Of a stretch of DNA of 57,563 nt, positions 1-8,392 are shown one piece after another; position 1 is the first letter of the stretch, and the number at the start of each line of letters is the position of its first letter. The position numbers and the translations under genes are program-made. A model generated the notes under the pieces. The model was given only the letters and a program-made list of their open reading frames with translations. It did no database searches and was not told the origin of the DNA. Location: the NCBI GenBank assembly GCA_017577575.1, contig PKRG01000017.1, positions 1 to 57,563 on the forward strand. Direction: 5' to 3'. The DNA comes from Acidimicrobiia bacterium. Lineage in GTDB: Bacteria > Actinomycetota > Acidimicrobiia > Spongiisociales > ZC4RG35.

Positions 1-135
1 TATTGTTTCTGGTATGTGTGTTTTTATTTTTAGTTCCGGCGCATCCCCGTGTTCACAACTACCCTTTGCGCGGGCGGGGTAAGTGTTGAAAAGGGACGGT
101 TCTTTGTTCGAGGGACGGCGGCTCCGCCGCGGGAC
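1..135. other. Atypical AT-rich edge segment with repeat-like motif
   Basis: Bases 1-35 are far richer in A and T than the rest of the window. Bases 90-120 carry the string AAAAGGGACGGTTCTTTG, which resembles a motif often met in short dispersed repeats. Together they break the protein similarity expected of phnE. This may be the end of a small repeat element inserted in phnE or a contig-end artefact; the sequence alone cannot decide. Confidence 0.35.
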
Positions 136-1119
136 GTGGCCGGCGCGCGGAAGCTTGTGGGGATGGGGGTTGCCCCCGCCGTCCAGGAGCGACTCGTCGA
201 GGTGGTGGGCGGCCCGCCAGTTCGACATGTCGAACCCGGGCGGGCCCTCGATGGTCACCGACAGGTTCCCTCCCGACGCCTCGATGCCCGTGATGCGCAG
301 GCCGGTGTCGGGGCGTTCCTCGGTGATCGGTATCGCCACCTGGCCCCGGGCGACACCCGACACCGCCTCGAACGACTCGCCGGCGGTGACGAAGTCGGTT
401 GTCTCGCCGGCGGGGTTGATCAGCGCCACCGCGGGGACGTCGACCCGCCCGGCGACCTCGAAGATGTGGAGGCCGTCCTCTCCCAGGATCGGGTCGTCTT
501 CCACCCCGTTCTCGTTGGCGTCGGTGAACACCTCCACCCGGTTGCGCCAGGTGCCGATGGGCTCTTGGGTGACGGCCCGGATCGTCTGGGCCCTCTCGGA
601 AGGCCGGTCGGGCAGGACCACATCGACCTGGAACCGCCCGTCGGAGTCGGCATTCACGGACGCCAGGCGCAGGGTGATGTCGAACTCGGTGTCGGGGACG
701 AACCGCAGCTCCACGAACTCCCGGGGCTCGAAGCCGGTGCCCGTGATCGTGACCGACTCGCCCGGATCCCCGCACGAAGGCTCGATGACGAGATCGGGGT
801 GGGGAGTCACTTCGGGGCCGCAGGGGATGGCGATCTCGACTTCGATCGTCTCCTCCCGCGTGTCGTAGGTCACGAGGTCGGGATGGGCGAGGGCCCGGAG
901 GATCCTCTCCAGTGACGCCCGCCGGGTCTCGGAGCTGATCTGGGTCAGGTCGACCTGGGTGTGCTCGAACGCCAAGGCGTAGACGACGACGGCGACGACG
1001 ATGCCGACCGCGATGAGGAACGGGCGGCGGCGGCGCCGTCCCGCCGTCGACGGCTCGCCCCCGCCGTCGTGGCCCGCGGCGGGCTGGTCGGTCTCGGTGC
1101 GCTCCCGGATGTCAGCCAA
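1..1119 (-). CDS. phnE: Phosphonate-type ABC permease PhnE, N-terminal part, runs off left edge
   Basis: Probable membrane permease of a phosphonate/phosphite ABC importer, identified mainly from its place directly after phnD and phnC. The frame is open from a TTG at 1117-1119 to the left edge. The TTG overlaps the phnC stop, which suggests coupled translation. Visible parts are an Arg-rich cytoplasmic tail (residues 28-32), one transmembrane helix (about 34-51), and a long extracytoplasmic region with two cysteine motifs (IPCGPEV and PSCGDPG) and an Ig/IPT-like stretch GESVTITGTGFEP. The multi-helix permease domain with its EAA loop is not reached. The last 40 or so codons (below about 135) look unrelated to a permease and become AT-rich near the edge, so the gene may be interrupted or the assembly may end badly here. 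Confidence 0.62.
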   Translation of the reverse strand, partial: MADIRERTETDQPAAGHDGGGEPSTAGRRRRRPFLIAVGIVVAVVVYALAFEHTQVDLTQISSETRRASLERILRALAHPDLVTYDTREETIEVEIAIPCGPEVTPHPDLVIEPSCGDPGESVTITGTGFEPREFVELRFVPDTEFDITLRLASVNADSDGRFQVDVVLPDRPSERAQTIRAVTQEPIGTWRNRVEVFTDANENGVEDDPILGEDGLHIFEVAGRVDVPAVALINPAGETTDFVTAGESFEAVSGVARGQVAIPITEERPDTGLRITGIEASGGNLSVTIEGPPGFDMSNWRAAHHLDESLLDGGGNPHPHKLPRAGHVPRRSRRPSNKEPSLFNTYPARAKGSCEHGDAPELKIKTHIPETI

Positions 1120-1864
1120 CCCGCTCCGCCTCCTGCCCGTAGATCTCCTTGAACTTCTCGTCGTCGATCTCGGAAGGGAGCCCGTCGAAGACCAGCTTCC
1201 CCTCCTTGAGGGCGATGGCTCGATCCGAGTACCTGTGGACGAGGTCGAGGAAGTGGAGCGAGCAGAGCACGGTCACCCCGTCCTCCTCGTTGATCGCCTC
1301 CAGGTAACGCATGATCGAGTGCGCCAAAACCGGGTCGAGGCTGGCGACCGGCTCGTCGGCCAGGATCATCTCCGGGTCCTGCATCAGGGCGCGGGCGATC
1401 CCCACCCGCTGCTGCTGGCCGCCGGAGAGCTCATCGGCCCGGGCGAACGCCTTCTCCCGCAGCCCCACCCGCTCCAGCTGGGCGAGGGCCCCGGCGACGT
1501 CCTCCTTCGAGAACCGGTTGAAGAGCGCCATCGCCGGGTTCGTGTAGCCGAGCCGGCCCGCCAGCACGTTGGTCAGCACCTTGGACCGGTGGACGAGGTT
1601 GAAGTGCTGGAACACCATCCCCACCCGCCTCCGGAACCGGCGGAGATCCTCCTGGGAGGCGGCGGTGATGTCCTCGCCGTTCCAGAGGATCCGTCCCTCG
1701 GTGGGCTCGATCAGGCGGTTGATGCAGCGGAGCAGCGTCGACTTGCCCGATCCGGAGAGACCGATGATGGCGAGGAACTGTCCGTCGGGGACCGTGAAGC
1801 TGACGTCTTCGAGCGCAACGGTCCCGTTCTCGTACACCTTGGTGAGGTGTTCCACCTGGAGCAT
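1112..1864 (-). CDS. phnC: Phosphonate ABC transporter ATP-binding protein PhnC
   Basis: ATPase that powers uptake of phosphonate or phosphite through the PhnE permease on the inner face of the membrane. The 250-residue protein has the full ABC set: Walker A GLSGSGKST (about 35-43), Q-loop FQHFN, signature LSGGQQQRV and Walker B MILADEPVASLD. FQHFNLVHR after the Q-loop and the PVASLD ending are typical of PhnC. It lies between phnD and phnE on the minus strand. A strong stem-loop separates it from phnD upstream, and its stop overlaps the TTG start of phnE. Confidence 0.9.
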   Translation of the reverse strand: MLQVEHLTKVYENGTVALEDVSFTVPDGQFLAIIGLSGSGKSTLLRCINRLIEPTEGRILWNGEDITAASQEDLRRFRRRVGMVFQHFNLVHRSKVLTNVLAGRLGYTNPAMALFNRFSKEDVAGALAQLERVGLREKAFARADELSGGQQQRVGIARALMQDPEMILADEPVASLDPVLAHSIMRYLEAINEEDGVTVLCSLHFLDLVHRYSDRAIALKEGKLVFDGLPSEIDDEKFKEIYGQEAERVG

Positions 1865-1907
1865 CTGTGAGGGAACGGTAGCGACGTGCCGGAGCGGTCA
1901 GAGGGCC

Positions 1908-1950
1908 GACCGGACGCGGGCCCCGCCCCGGGCAGGGCTCGCGTCCGGTC
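1908..1950 (-). terminator. Strong stem-loop between phnD and phnC
   Basis: Bases 1908-1923 and 1935-1950 form a 16-base-pair inverted repeat with a single wobble pair and an 11-base loop. It lies in the 105-base gap between phnD and phnC, inside what otherwise looks like one minus-strand operon. There is no clear T-run after it. Such hairpins often protect or terminate the binding-protein message, so that more binding protein than transporter is made; that role is inferred. Confidence 0.6.
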
Positions 1951-1969
1951 GTGATGACGCCGTCGGGGG

Positions 1970-3085
1970 TCAGCCGAGGTCGTCGATCGTGATCCCCAGC
2001 GCCTGGATGACCTGGCGCACGGAGTCGTAGTCGGCGTCGCTCGTCGCCGCCAGCGCGTCCCAGCTGTAGGCGTCGAAGGCGGTGGCGAAGCCCTCCGGGT
2101 CGTTCTGGGCGAAGTCGAGCAGGGCCTGGGTGATCTGGCTCTGGAGGTCGTCGGGGAAGTCCGGCCCGAACACCACCCCGTCGTTGGGGATGGGATCGGA
2201 CACCGCCAGGAGACGCACCCGCTGGACCACGTCCGGGAACTCCTCGCGCAGGTTGCGGCGGGCGTCCTGGACGATGTAGTCGCCGCACTGGATCTCGCCG
2301 TCTCCGTTGATGGCGCAGGAGTCGGGGTCGGGCACGTCGGGGTTGTTCACGTCTCCGTCCCAGGCGCCGTTGCCCTCCAGATCCGTGTACGGCGAGTAGA
2401 AGGCGGTGCCGAAATCGGTCTCGTCCTGGTACACGGCGCGGACGGCGCCGTCGTGGCTCCCCGCCTCGAGCTCCTCACCCCATTCGATGCCCAGCGCCTT
2501 CAGCTGCCCCGAAGGGAACAGGTAGCCGGAGGTCGAACCGGGGTCGGGGTACGCCCAGGAGGCGCCGGCGAGGTCCTCGAGGGTCTGGAACTCCGAATCG
2601 CGGAGGACCATGTACTGCGCCCAGTACTCGGTGTAGCCGAAGCGCTCCGCCTTCAGCGCCGCCTCCATGCCGCACAGCTCGTTGCCGAGGACGTAGGCCT
2701 GGGCGGGGATCATGCCGATGCTGACCTCCGGGTTGGCGCAGATCTCCTCGACGGTGGCGGCGTACGAAGCCGGCACCTGGACCTCGAACTCGAGGCCGGT
2801 CGCCGCCTTCAGGGTCTCGGCCAGGATCTCGCCTCCGGCGACGATCTCGTCTGCCGACACGGAAGGCACGAACAGCACCTGGATCGGGTTGTCGGCGGTG
2901 CCGATGTCCGTCTCGGGGGTCGTTTCGGCGACCGTCGTCTCGGTCGGCGCGGTCGTGTCCGGTGTCGTCTCCGTCGGTGCCGTCGTGTCGGCCCCGGCGG
3001 TGGTGGCGGTCTCCCCGCCGTCACCGCACGCAGCGAGCACCAGCGTCAGGGCCGCGACGAGGCCCAGCCAACGAGTTCGTTTCAC
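1970..3085 (-). CDS. phnD: Phosphonate/phosphite ABC substrate-binding lipoprotein PhnD
   Basis: Extracytoplasmic binding protein that captures phosphonate or phosphite for PhnCE. The chosen GTG start (3083-3085) has AAGGAG just upstream and yields a lipoprotein signal peptide ending in the lipobox LAAC near residue 18. A Thr/Pro/Glu-rich linker of about 40 residues (TTAPTETTPDTT type) follows, then the PhnD-like domain (from about NPIQVLFVPS). Motifs typical of the family include EVSIGMIPAQAY and a region around DPGSTSGYLFPSG. The start overlaps the stop of the upstream nucleotidase gene as GTGA, so translation is probably coupled. Substrate cannot be told from sequence; phosphite, phosphonate or another oxyanion are possible. 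Confidence 0.88.
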   Translation of the reverse strand: MKRTRWLGLVAALTLVLAACGDGGETATTAGADTTAPTETTPDTTAPTETTVAETTPETDIGTADNPIQVLFVPSVSADEIVAGGEILAETLKAATGLEFEVQVPASYAATVEEICANPEVSIGMIPAQAYVLGNELCGMEAALKAERFGYTEYWAQYMVLRDSEFQTLEDLAGASWAYPDPGSTSGYLFPSGQLKALGIEWGEELEAGSHDGAVRAVYQDETDFGTAFYSPYTDLEGNGAWDGDVNNPDVPDPDSCAINGDGEIQCGDYIVQDARRNLREEFPDVVQRVRLLAVSDPIPNDGVVFGPDFPDDLQSQITQALLDFAQNDPEGFATAFDAYSWDALAATSDADYDSVRQVIQALGITIDDLG

Positions 3086-3705
3086 TTCGAGTCTCCTTCT
3101 TCTCGTCCGTCGGGAGAGACTCGGCCTCCCCCTGATGCACCAGAGTACGTCTCGTCGGCGCCGGCCGCGTCCACCAGGCGCTCGAAGTCGTCCCAGGACT
3201 CCACGTCGACCGCGCCCTCCACGGGGTGGTTCCAAGGGCGCACGTAGCGGGCGACGATCCGGTCGGGGCGGTAGCGGACCAGCCTCTCCAGGTTGTGGGG
3301 GGCGTCTTCGAGGTAGACGTCGCAGTCGACCTCCCACTTGCGGTCGAGGATGTGGACCTCGCGCGTCGGGAGGCGATGCTCGGCTATCCACTCGAAGGTG
3401 TCGTGGATCGCCCAGCGGGGCTTGGTAGTGAGCACCACGATGTGATGGCCCCGGCGGGCCAGCCGCCACAGCGCCTCGATTGCGCCGGGGTACGGCTCCA
3501 GGTGGCGGAACATGCTGCGACCGTCGTGGTCGCGGGCCCACCTCCAGAACTCCCCCATGTCGCGGAAGTGCGTGAGCGAGGGGATGGCATCCCACGACCG
3601 CACCGCGTCGAAAGGGATCTCCGTCCCGAACTCCCGGTTGTAACGGCTGATCCAGCCGGAGTTGAAGTCGGCGACGACGCCGTCCAGGTCGATCCCCAGG
3701 CGCAT
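3082..3705 (-). CDS. HAD-superfamily 5'-nucleotidase (NT5C type)
   Basis: Probable 5'(3')-deoxyribonucleotidase that removes phosphate from nucleoside monophosphates in the cytoplasm. The 207-residue protein opens with the HAD motif I DLDGVVADF (residues 6-14), has motif II VVLTTK in the middle with a following Lys, and a late acidic motif (CDVYLEDAPHN). The ATG at 3703-3705 puts motif I at the usual distance from the N terminus; the open frame extends further upstream but only as an antisense shadow of the permease gene. It sits between an exporter gene and phnD and overlaps phnD by four bases, which hints at a joint role in phosphorus salvage. Confidence 0.82.
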   Translation of the reverse strand: MRLGIDLDGVVADFNSGWISRYNREFGTEIPFDAVRSWDAIPSLTHFRDMGEFWRWARDHDGRSMFRHLEPYPGAIEALWRLARRGHHIVVLTTKPRWAIHDTFEWIAEHRLPTREVHILDRKWEVDCDVYLEDAPHNLERLVRYRPDRIVARYVRPWNHPVEGAVDVESWDDFERLVDAAGADETYSGASGGGRVSPDGREEGDSK

Positions 3706-3728
3706 CGGAGACAGGGTAGGAGTGGCGC

Positions 3729-5324
3729 TCAGTACACCTGGACCCAGCCGACCACCTCGGGGACGCGGCGGTGGAGGAGCCAGCCGGCCACGGCGAGGGA
3801 GAGTGCGTACCAGAACGCTCCCCAGCCGATGGCGAAAGCTCCGGTCAGCCATGGGGAGAGGACCCGGCCGAACTCGACGGTGAGCACCGTGAAGGAAGCG
3901 GGGAGGACGAGGAGGAGCCCGATGACGAAGAACGAGACGATCTGGCTGACGAGCGCGAGCAGGCCCTGCTCGGTCGCTTGGGCGAACATGTCGGTGCCTT
4001 CCCGGGGGAGCCGCAGCGGTGTCAGGATCGACACGAGATTTCCCACCGCCAGCAGACAGCAGATGGTCCCGATGGCCACCGGCAGCAGCAGCGGCATCCA
4101 CTGCCAGCTCGACGAGAACCAGGCGAGGAGACAGCCCAGGAACAGCGTCTCGGCGAGGAGCCCGGTCATGGCCGCCAGGTTCTTGCCCACGATCACGGCT
4201 CGGGGACGGGCCGGGAGGGCGAACAGGTAGGAGGCGGCGTTCCTCTCCCAGCCGAACTGGTTGAGGGCGATGGGCAGGCCGACCATCAGCACCAGCACCG
4301 GGGCGATCATCGGCAGCCAGTGCCGGTCGCGGAACTGGGCGAAGGAGGCCGCTCCCACCACGATGGCGGCGATCGCCAGGCCCACGAAGATCACGGTGCC
4401 GGTCCACACCAGGCGTTGGCGGGGGTCGCGCACGTAGAAGCGGAACTCCTTGCGGGCGACGATGAACGGCACCTCCCACCGACCTCGGGAGAACCCGACC
4501 TTGCGCCGCGCCGAGGCGGGAGCCGACTCCTGGCGGGGCGTCGTGAGCATCCAGCGGAGCACCCGCTCCCAGGCGACGAGGATTAGCAGCGTCCAGGCGG
4601 CGGCGACCACCAGGGCCGAGATCGCCGTCGGCCATCGGCCCGCCCATGCCGCCGTGACGGCGTGGGCGGGGGCGACCGGCGGGAGGAGCCACCAGAGGTG
4701 GTCGAGGGGGTGGGAGAGGGCGGCGCCGGCGACTCCCATCTCGGCGACGGCGCTGCGCACCATCTGATAGCCGGCGAAGCTCGAAAGGCCGATCCCCATG
4801 ATGAGGAACACGGCCAGGTCCCGGCCCCGGCGGGTGTGGAACACCGCCGACATGAGGGTCGTGAAGGCCTGCGAGCCGGCGACGGCCATCACCACGTAGA
4901 CGACCGCGGCGGGCAGGGACACCAGCACGGCCGCCGGACGGTGGGCGACGGTGACACCGACGAGGGCGACGAGGGCGATGACCGGCACCGAGATCAGGCC
5001 GGCGGCGACGAGCCCGGCCACGAGACGCGGGCGCGGGATGGGCAGGGTGGCGAGCTGGTCGGGGTCGAGGTTCTCGTCCAACGGGAAGACCACGACGGGC
5101 AGCGCCACCCAGGCCACGAACGTGATCAGGGCCGCCCACGCCAGGTACTCGCCGCGGGCGGCGCCGGCGAGCGACCCCAGCTGATCGGCGTGGCCGGTGG
5201 CGAGCGACCACGCGAGCCAGGCGACGAGGGCGGTGATCAGCGGCAGGCCGATGCGGCGCTGGCGATCGGCCCGGATCCCGTTCCAGAACAGGCGGGCCTT
5301 CAGGCCGGCGAGCTCTCGAACCAT
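3729..5324 (-). CDS. ABC-2 type transporter permease
   Basis: Membrane half of an ABC exporter of unknown substrate, 531 residues, with about ten to twelve hydrophobic helices spread over the protein. The start ATG at 5322-5324 (MVRELAGLKARLFWNG) lies 25 bases inside the end of the upstream ATPase gene, so the two are translationally linked. Bulky loops separate helix groups around residues 260-300 (a basic stretch near ESAPASARRKVGFSRGRW). No substrate-specific motif was recognised. The pair could export a lipid, peptide or drug, or act in stress defence. Confidence 0.8.
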   Translation of the reverse strand: MVRELAGLKARLFWNGIRADRQRRIGLPLITALVAWLAWSLATGHADQLGSLAGAARGEYLAWAALITFVAWVALPVVVFPLDENLDPDQLATLPIPRPRLVAGLVAAGLISVPVIALVALVGVTVAHRPAAVLVSLPAAVVYVVMAVAGSQAFTTLMSAVFHTRRGRDLAVFLIMGIGLSSFAGYQMVRSAVAEMGVAGAALSHPLDHLWWLLPPVAPAHAVTAAWAGRWPTAISALVVAAAWTLLILVAWERVLRWMLTTPRQESAPASARRKVGFSRGRWEVPFIVARKEFRFYVRDPRQRLVWTGTVIFVGLAIAAIVVGAASFAQFRDRHWLPMIAPVLVLMVGLPIALNQFGWERNAASYLFALPARPRAVIVGKNLAAMTGLLAETLFLGCLLAWFSSSWQWMPLLLPVAIGTICCLLAVGNLVSILTPLRLPREGTDMFAQATEQGLLALVSQIVSFFVIGLLLVLPASFTVLTVEFGRVLSPWLTGAFAIGWGAFWYALSLAVAGWLLHRRVPEVVGWVQVY

Positions 5325-6109
5325 GCCAGGGTCTTCTTCTCCGCGTCCTCGCCGCCCACGGCGGCGATGAAGGCGTCCTCGACCGTGTCCACGCCCATCG
5401 CCCGGCACAGGCCCTCGGGCGTGTCCTCGACGAGCAGCTTCCCGTGGCTCATGATCCCGATACGGGTGCAGAGCTGTTCGACCAGGTGCATCTCGTGGGA
5501 GGAGAAGACGATCGTGGCGCCCAGCTCCGTGTAACGGGACAGGAGGCGGCGGATGAGACGAGCCGAAACCGCGTCCACCCCTTCGAACGGCTCGTCGAGG
5601 AACAACACCGGCGGCCGGGCGATGATGGCGGCGGCCAGCGCGATCTTCTTGCGCATGCCCCGGGAGTAGTCACCGACCAACTTGCCGGCGTCTGCCTCCA
5701 GGTCGAGCATGCCGAGGAGGTCGTCACGGCGGGCGACCGCCTCCTTCTTGGGGACACCGTGCATGGCGGCGGTGAAGTCGAGCAACTCCGCACCGGTGAG
5801 ACGCTCGTAGAGGTTGAACTCCTCGGGGAGCACGCCGATGCGCTTCTTCACCTCGAGCGGCGACTTCCACGTGTCGAACTCGCCGATTCCCGCCGTGCCG
5901 GAAGTCGGCCGCAACAGACCCACGATCATGCGGATGGTGGTGGTCTTCCCCGCTCCGTTCTGGCCCAACAGGCCGTAGAACTCCCCGGGGCGGACGGCGA
6001 GGTCGAGACCATCGACGGCGTTCTTCTTGCCGAAGCGCCGCACCAGGCTGCGGGTCCACACGGCAGGGGCGGCGTCGTCGAAGGGGTGGTCGATCGAGGT
6101 GATCACCAC
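5300..6109 (-). CDS. ABC transporter ATP-binding protein (exporter type)
   Basis: ATPase partner of the ABC-2 permease that follows. The 269-residue protein has Walker A GQNGAGKTTT (about 49-58), signature YSRGMRKKI, Walker B VLFLDEPFEGVD and the switch region SSHEMH. The sequence is of the DRA/CcmA-like class that serves two-component ABC-2 exporters. It heads the minus-strand run that continues through the nucleotidase and phn genes. The 131-base gap to dnaX is a divergent promoter region. Confidence 0.88.
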   Translation of the reverse strand: MVITSIDHPFDDAAPAVWTRSLVRRFGKKNAVDGLDLAVRPGEFYGLLGQNGAGKTTTIRMIVGLLRPTSGTAGIGEFDTWKSPLEVKKRIGVLPEEFNLYERLTGAELLDFTAAMHGVPKKEAVARRDDLLGMLDLEADAGKLVGDYSRGMRKKIALAAAIIARPPVLFLDEPFEGVDAVSARLIRRLLSRYTELGATIVFSSHEMHLVEQLCTRIGIMSHGKLLVEDTPEGLCRAMGVDTVEDAFIAAVGGEDAEKKTLAWFESSPA

Positions 6110-6225
6110 TCCAGTATCGACCGCCGCCCACCCGAACGTGAGCGAGGATCCGGATTTTCCCGCCGAATGCGGGACCCCGTCCAGCCGGGCGCGTCTATCT
6201 CTTCCCGATCGTCGGTCGAGGCCGG

Positions 6226-6231
6226 TACCGT
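6226..6231 (+). promoter_or_regulatory. -10 element of dnaX (leaderless)
   Basis: TACCGT fits the actinobacterial TANNNT -10 box and ends ten bases before the dnaX ATG, so transcription would begin at or next to the start codon. No Shine-Dalgarno sequence is seen upstream of that ATG, in agreement with a leaderless message. No good -35 box was recognised. Confidence 0.5.
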
Positions 6232-6240
6232 CGTGGGTGC

Positions 6241-7995
6241 ATGGAGTACCAGGCGCTCTACCGCAAGTACCGGCCCCAGACGTTCGAGGACGTGGTCGGC
6301 CAGAGCCATGTCACCTCGACGCTGGCCCGCGAGGTCGCCGAGGGGCGGGTGGCCCACGCCTACCTGTTCGCCGGCCCCCGAGGGACCGGCAAGACGACCA
6401 CGGCCCGCATCCTGGCCAAGGCGCTCAACTGCCAGAACCGCCACCCGGACGGCTCGCCCTGCAACGAGTGCGAGACGTGCGTGGCCATCACCGACGGCTC
6501 GTCGCTCGACGTCATGGAGCTCGACGCCGCCAGCCACAACTCCGTCGAGGACATCCGCGACATCCGGGTGTCGGTCACGACCGTGGCGTCCCAGGCCGGT
6601 TCGAAACGGGTCTTCATCCTCGACGAGGCGCACATGCTCTCGAAGGCGGCCGGCAACGCCCTCCTGAAGACACTGGAGGAGCCGCCGGAGCACGTGCATT
6701 TCGTCCTCGCCACGACCGAGCCCTACAAGCTGTTGGACACGATCCGGTCACGCAGCCAGCGGTTCGACTTCCACCCCATCCCGATCGAGGCGCTGGCCGC
6801 GCACCTCGGAAGGATCGCCGACCTGGAGGGCTACAAGGCCGACCCCAACGCCCTCGTCGCCATCGCCCGCCACGCCGCCGGCTCGGCGCGCGACTCGCTG
6901 TCGCTGTTGGAGCAGGTGGCGGCGCTGGGCAACCGCACGGTGGACATCGGCTCGGTGCGTCGGGCGCTGGGCCTCGCCGACTCGGAGGCCTACAGCCGGC
7001 TCGTCGACGCGGTGGCCAACCACGACGCCACCTCGGCTCTCCACCTGGTCGCCGAGCTGGCCAGCGACGGCGTCGACCTGCGGCGATTCGTCGCCGAAGG
7101 CGTCGCCTTCTTCCGCGGTGTGTTCCTCGCCCACTACGCCCCCAACCTCGAGGAGATCGCCGACGAGCCCGCCGACGTGCTCGACATGTGGCGGAAGGCG
7201 GCTGCCAGCCTTCCGGCGGCCGAGGTGCTGCGGGCGGTCGATGTCCTCGGCGAGGCCCTCATTCGCCTGCGGGAAGGCCGCGAGGAGCGGCTGATGACCG
7301 AGCTGGCGCTCATCAAGCTCACCCGCCCGGAGGTCACCTCCGACCCCGATGCGCTGGCCGCCCGCATCGGCCGGCTGGAAAAGCGCATCGAGGGCCTGGT
7401 GGCGGGGGGGATCCCGGGCCCGGCGCCACAGCCGGGTGGTCGCCCCGCCCCGGTCGAGCGGCCCGCTGAGGAGATTCCCTCCGCGGAGCCGAAGCCTGTC
7501 GTCGGGGCCGAGCGGGAGGAGAGCCGGCCCGCTCCAGCTGCTTCGGAGCCCGAGCCGGCCCCGCAGTCGAAAGCCGGCGAGCCGCCGCTCCAGTTCTCGC
7601 AGCTGCAGGAGATATGGCCCAGCCTCTTCGGCAGCCTCCGCGACGTGCTCGGTGCCCGCCGGTGGGCGCTGTTCCGGGAAGTGGTCCCGGGAGGCACGGA
7701 GGACTCGACGATCATCCTCCACGTCCCCCATGAGTTCCACCTGGTGCAGCTGCAGGAGGATCCGGCGGTGGCCAAGGTGGTCAGCACCCGCGCCAGCGAC
7801 CTGCTCGGCCGGCCCGTCTCGGTCCGCTTCGCTGCCCCGGACGGCCCCGGGTCCACTGGCGGCGACGACACCGACGACGAGATCGACATAGCCCCCGAAC
7901 AGCTCCTCGAAGAGCCCGCCACCGAGATAGACCCCACCAAGCTCCTCGAGCAGGAGCTGGGTGCCGAGGTCGTCGAAGAGGACGAGATCGACTGA
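6241..7995 (+). CDS. dnaX: DNA polymerase III subunits gamma/tau
   Basis: Clamp-loader ATPase of the replicative polymerase. The 584-residue protein begins with the highly typical YQALYRKYRPQTFEDVVGQ, followed by Walker A GPRGTGKTTTA (about 43-53), a four-cysteine zinc site (NCQ...PCNECETC, about 64-80) and Walker B VFILDEAHML. Domain III of the clamp loader runs to about residue 370. A Pro/Glu/Ala-rich linker of about 70 residues and a C-terminal tau-like part follow, ending in a very acidic tail. No slippery frameshift signal was noticed, so gamma may not be made or may arise by proteolysis. It leads the dnaX-ybaB-recR cluster common to many bacteria. Confidence 0.97.
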   Translation: MEYQALYRKYRPQTFEDVVGQSHVTSTLAREVAEGRVAHAYLFAGPRGTGKTTTARILAKALNCQNRHPDGSPCNECETCVAITDGSSLDVMELDAASHNSVEDIRDIRVSVTTVASQAGSKRVFILDEAHMLSKAAGNALLKTLEEPPEHVHFVLATTEPYKLLDTIRSRSQRFDFHPIPIEALAAHLGRIADLEGYKADPNALVAIARHAAGSARDSLSLLEQVAALGNRTVDIGSVRRALGLADSEAYSRLVDAVANHDATSALHLVAELASDGVDLRRFVAEGVAFFRGVFLAHYAPNLEEIADEPADVLDMWRKAAASLPAAEVLRAVDVLGEALIRLREGREERLMTELALIKLTRPEVTSDPDALAARIGRLEKRIEGLVAGGIPGPAPQPGGRPAPVERPAEEIPSAEPKPVVGAEREESRPAPAASEPEPAPQSKAGEPPLQFSQLQEIWPSLFGSLRDVLGARRWALFREVVPGGTEDSTIILHVPHEFHLVQLQEDPAVAKVVSTRASDLLGRPVSVRFAAPDGPGSTGGDDTDDEIDIAPEQLLEEPATEIDPTKLLEQELGAEVVEEDEID

Positions 7996-8068
7996 GGCGG
8001 GTGGCGAGGGGAAGGGGCTCGGGGCAACTAGCCTGGGGGTCTGATCGCTCTCGACGCGGGGTACCCAC

Positions 8069-8392
8069 ATGAATCGCCCACCGGACATGCGCCAGCTGAT
8101 GAAGCAGGCCCAGAAGATGCAAGAGCAGCTCGCCGTCGCCCAACAGGAGCTCGCCTCCCGGCGGTTCGAGGGCACGGCCGGGGGCGGCGTGGTCACCGCG
8201 GTCGTGTCGGGAGCCCAGGAGCTGCTGGAGGTGGAGATCGACCCGTCGGTGGTCGATCCCGACGACACCGAGATGCTCCAGGACCTCATCGTCGCCGCGG
8301 TCAACCAGGCGATGAAGGCGGCGGTCGACGCCGCCGGCGACCAGCTCGGCGGACTCACGGGTGGGCTCGACCTGGGCGGTCTGTTCGGCTGA
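8069..8392 (+). CDS. ybaB: YbaB/EbfC nucleoid-associated protein
   Basis: Small dimeric DNA-binding protein (107 residues) of the YbaB/EbfC family, thought to bind the nucleoid and aid recombination repair with RecR. The N-terminal helix (MRQLMKQAQKMQEQL) and the central GTAGGGVVTAVVSG stretch are diagnostic. The tail is Gly/Leu-rich (GGLTGGLDLGGLFG). It lies between dnaX and recR; its last base is the first base of the recR ATG, so the genes overlap as TGATG. Confidence 0.95.
   Translation: MNRPPDMRQLMKQAQKMQEQLAVAQQELASRRFEGTAGGGVVTAVVSGAQELLEVEIDPSVVDPDDTEMLQDLIVAAVNQAMKAAVDAAGDQLGGLTGGLDLGGLFG

Noticed and set aside
59..915. Several plus- and minus-strand frames of 78-288 codons at the left edge
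   Set aside because: They lie in other frames of the phnE segment, which has a signal-like transmembrane helix and beta-strand pattern. None shows a family motif.
6241..7995. Programmed frameshift in dnaX
   Set aside because: No A-rich slippery run with a following hairpin was found near the gamma/tau border.
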